A stretch of 64,000 nucleotides of DNA from Cyanobium sp. NIES-981 (GTDB taxonomy: Bacteria; Cyanobacteriota; Cyanobacteriia; PCC-6307; Cyanobiaceae), in the NCBI RefSeq assembly GCF_900088535.1, contig NZ_LT578417.1:1736001-1800000 (forward strand), written 5' to 3'. Below the pieces are notes generated by a model. The model saw nothing but the letters and a program-made list of their open reading frames with translations, searched no databases and had not been told where the DNA came from. Positions 61,911-64,000 of this stretch are shown piece after piece (the first letter of the stretch is position 1; the number at the start of each line of letters is the position of its first letter). A program made the position numbers and the translations under genes.

Positions 61911-62561
61911 GTGCTGACGGTGCTGAACAACGGCAACCCAGACGGCAGTGGGGCCAGGGTGCTGGTGATCGCCAGCGGCAACAGCGGCAAGGTGCGGGAA
62001 TTCGGCCAGCTGCTGGCTGCCCTCGATCTGGAGGTCCGGCCCCAGCCAGCCGGGCTGGAGGTGGAGGAAACGGGCAGCACCTTCGCCGAGAACGCCCGCC
62101 TCAAGGCGATCGCCGTGGCCAGGGCCACCGGCTGCTGGGCCCTGGCCGACGATTCCGGCCTCAGCGTGGAGGCCCTGGGCGGCGCCCCCGGGGTGCACTC
62201 GGCCCGCTACGCCGACAGCGACCCGGCCCGTATCGCCCGGCTGCTGAGCGAGCTGGCCGATGCCACCGACCAGCCCGATGCCACCGGCACCCGGCCCGGC
62301 CGCCAGGCGCGCTTCACCGCCGCCCTGGCCGTGGCCGGCCCCACCGGGACCGTGCATCTGGAGGTGGAAGGCCACTGCCCCGGGCTGATCCTGGAGGCAC
62401 CGCGGGGTGAGGGTGGCTTCGGCTACGACCCGGTGTTCTACGTGCCGGAAGCAGGACGCACCTTCGCAGAGATGGACCGGGCCACCAAGGCGCGGCTGGG
62501 GCATCGCGGCCGCGCCTTCGCCATGCTCGAGCCCGGCCTACGCGCTCTGCTGGCCAGCTAG
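61911..62561 (+). CDS. rdgB: RdgB/HAM1 family non-canonical purine NTP pyrophosphatase
   Basis: A 216-residue enzyme that removes dITP, ITP and XTP so that they are not built into nucleic acid. VLVIASGNSGKVREFGQLL, EETGSTFAENARLKA, ALADDSGLSVEALGGAPGVHSARYA and EGGFGYDPVFYVPEAG are the family motifs. The first 15 residues (GTG start at 61911) are unconserved. It lies downstream of the phosphohexomutase gene and converges on the carotenoid oxygenase gene. Confidence 0.93.
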   Translation: MLTVLNNGNPDGSGARVLVIASGNSGKVREFGQLLAALDLEVRPQPAGLEVEETGSTFAENARLKAIAVARATGCWALADDSGLSVEALGGAPGVHSARYADSDPARIARLLSELADATDQPDATGTRPGRQARFTAALAVAGPTGTVHLEVEGHCPGLILEAPRGEGGFGYDPVFYVPEAGRTFAEMDRATKARLGHRGRAFAMLEPGLRALLAS

Positions 62562-62597
62562 CCCGGCAGAGCCCCAGGCCGGGAGCTGGGAACTGGG

Positions 62598-64000
62598 CTA
62601 GGCAGGGTCCGCCACCCAGCTGCCGTGCAGGCCGGGGGGGATGGCCAGGGGCAGCTCCAGCACCGCCTGCTCCGAGAGATCGGCGGCGTTGAGGATCACC
62701 AGGTCGCTGGCGCAGCGGGCTCCGTTCCACACCACAGCCAGAAGCCAGCCATCGTCTTCGGCCGCCGCCCCCGGGCGGGGCACCATCACCGGTTCGCTGA
62801 CGAAACCCCGCGGGGCCGCACTCCAGAGGGTGCGCGCGCCGCTGAGAAGATCGAGCTTCTCGAAGGCCTGCAGCGGAGCATTGCCCCGCTCCTGCTCGGT
62901 GACGGCCATCCAGGCGAAGCGGGCCTCCAGCCCCTGCCGCTGGGGGTTCACCATGGCGAACTCGCAGCAGCGCCGCTCCAGCCATTGGCAGCGGACGGCA
63001 GCGGCCGGATCGGTGCCGGCCCGCTCCAGGTCGATGCGGCAGCGCTGCAACTGGCCCTCGGGGATCGCCTCGAAATCGACGGCACGGAAGTCCTGGCCAG
63101 GGCCGATGGAGGGAAAGTCGGCGTAGAAGATCGAATCGAGCACCAGCTCGCCGCTGGCGGCATCCTCGAAGGCGTTGAGGTGGTGGAACACGAAGCCCTC
63201 CGGTGCCGGCACCACCAGGGGCTGGGGATGGCGCTGGGCCGCAGGGCTGCCGGGGCGCGGCACCAGCCAGAAGCGGCCGCGCTCGCCGGGCTTCGAGGCC
63301 AGGCACTGGGCCGCACCCTTCTGACCGAGCACAAAGGGGAGCGGGTTGAAGCCCATGGCGTTCTGCAGGAACACCGCCCAGTTCGGGGTGATGGCGAAGT
63401 CGTGCAGGAAGGCGAAGCCCGCCATCGTGTCGCGGCGTTCGGCCAGCAGCTGGCCCGCCCGCACGCCGCTGGCGGAGTCATCGGCCGTGGCGAACTCCAT
63501 CAGCCGGATCGTGCTGCGGGGGCCGGTCTTGACGCCGAAGGTCACCATCCGCGGGGTGCCGTGGTGGCCGGGGTCGAAGCGCGGGTGGGCACTGAAGGCC
63601 TCCCCGGGCTTGAGCACCCCGTCCAGCAGGGTGATGCCGCGGGTCTCGAGGCTGTGGGGATCGAGCGCGTGGGGCTCGGCCGCCTCCCAGAGGGCCAGCA
63701 ACGTGTCGCCGAGCCGCACCACATGGGTGTTGGCGATGTTCTTGAGCCGCAGATCGAAGGCGTTGGCCAGCGGACCACCCGGCTTCTGGGTGCCGAACAC
63801 ACCGCGGTAGAGGAAGCGGTCGGCGGCCTCTTCCTCCTGCCAGCCCTGGGTGCGCACGAAGCGGTTGCTGAGGCGCACCTCTCCGCCCGCGAAGCTCAGG
63901 GCGGTGATCATGCCGTCGCCATCGAAGGGGTGATGCACCCACTGGCCGCCGCGCTCGAGCCGGCCTGGGCCATTGCGATACAGCGTGCCGGCCAGCTCCG
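62598..64000 (-). CDS. Carotenoid oxygenase (RPE65/ACO type), 5' end cut by the window
   Basis: The gene continues past the window edge; 467 residues are visible. The part read from the edge includes GTLYRNGPGRLERGG and QWVHHPFDGDGMITALSF, the usual early motifs. Iron-binding histidines fall in AHPRFDPGHHG, FLHDFAIT, FHHLNAFED and the C-terminal HGSWV. The family cleaves carotenoids or apocarotenoids with oxygen, for example to retinal. The lack of a membrane segment is normal. The protein could belong to the apocarotenoid oxygenase branch; substrate is unknown. Confidence 0.9.
   Translation of the reverse strand, partial: ELAGTLYRNGPGRLERGGQWVHHPFDGDGMITALSFAGGEVRLSNRFVRTQGWQEEEAADRFLYRGVFGTQKPGGPLANAFDLRLKNIANTHVVRLGDTLLALWEAAEPHALDPHSLETRGITLLDGVLKPGEAFSAHPRFDPGHHGTPRMVTFGVKTGPRSTIRLMEFATADDSASGVRAGQLLAERRDTMAGFAFLHDFAITPNWAVFLQNAMGFNPLPFVLGQKGAAQCLASKPGERGRFWLVPRPGSPAAQRHPQPLVVPAPEGFVFHHLNAFEDAASGELVLDSIFYADFPSIGPGQDFRAVDFEAIPEGQLQRCRIDLERAGTDPAAAVRCQWLERRCCEFAMVNPQRQGLEARFAWMAVTEQERGNAPLQAFEKLDLLSGARTLWSAAPRGFVSEPVMVPRPGAAAEDDGWLLAVVWNGARCASDLVILNAADLSEQAVLELPLAIPPGLHGSWVADPA

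Noticed and set aside
1-64000. CRISPR arrays, insertion sequences, prophage, integrases, rRNA operons or toxin-antitoxin pairs
   Set aside because: No regularly spaced repeats, transposase, integrase or rRNA sequence was seen anywhere in the window.

Overview
The window is a 64 kb piece of chromosome from a GC-rich, oxygenic picocyanobacterium, most likely of the Cyanobium / Synechococcus group. Four small photosystem II genes (psbH, psbN, psbI, psbK), the cyanobacterial nitrogen regulator ntcA and many cyanobacteria-only families (DUF3084, DUF3146, DUF3155, DUF3181, DUF3769, DUF4079, DUF4278, DUF1997) show this. The neighbourhoods thyX-dcd-cobO-like-ntcA and psbH-tatA-pth also fit. Base composition looks like about two-thirds G+C. 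Genes are packed tightly, with many 4-bp start/stop overlaps and several overlapping convergent 3' ends. I see no rRNA, CRISPR array, insertion sequence or phage gene.

Layout. 0-10 kb: hemN, a P-type cation ATPase, glmM, a soluble lytic transglycosylase, a NIL-ferredoxin with a membrane partner, a TxlA-type thioredoxin and thyX. 10-16 kb: dcd, a CobO-like protein without a Walker A motif, ntcA behind a candidate autoregulated promoter, DUF3084, a YqgF-like protein, and the minus-strand group psbH-tatA-pth-DUF3146 with psbN divergent. 16-26 kb: a GH38 alpha-mannosidase, psbI, an LptD-like outer-membrane protein, leuC-leuD, a YrbL-like protein and MarC. 26-33 kb is the most accessory-looking part. 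It holds an operon of a formylglycine-generating enzyme, an arylsulfatase and a DUF1254/DUF1214 protein, separated by an AT-richer spacer from a divergent AraC-family regulator. 33-49 kb: cinA, a WecA/MraY-type transferase, glyA, tRNA-Arg, murJ, sfsA, ispH, purH, a carboxylesterase, a histidine kinase, cobS, tgt and psbK. 49-64 kb: a WecG/TagA glycosyltransferase, a very long GH15-like protein, a Gfo/Idh oxidoreductase, a CNNM/CorC-type protein, a CAU tRNA, pyrE, ygfZ, a TM0106-family RecB-like protein, a small DUF4278 protein, a phosphohexomutase, rdgB, and a carotenoid oxygenase cut by the window end.

How they fit together. Most genes are core metabolism: tetrapyrrole, isoprenoid, purine and pyrimidine, leucine, one-carbon, cell wall and envelope. 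Three points stand out. First, there is a nitrogen-control thread. ntcA has a GTG-N8-TAC site exactly 22 bp before a TAN3T -10 box. The 62-residue DUF4278 gene, resembling PII-binding PirA-type small proteins, has a perfect GTA-N8-TAC box centred near -27.5, the geometry of NtcA-repressed promoters. A third perfect box lies before the histidine kinase gene. Second, the sulfatase module carries its own maturase and a likely regulator. Third, several proteins look like degenerate versions of known enzymes (CobO-like without a P-loop, RecB-like without an obvious D-ExK centre) and may have new roles. All functional calls are from reading the sequence; no database search was run.
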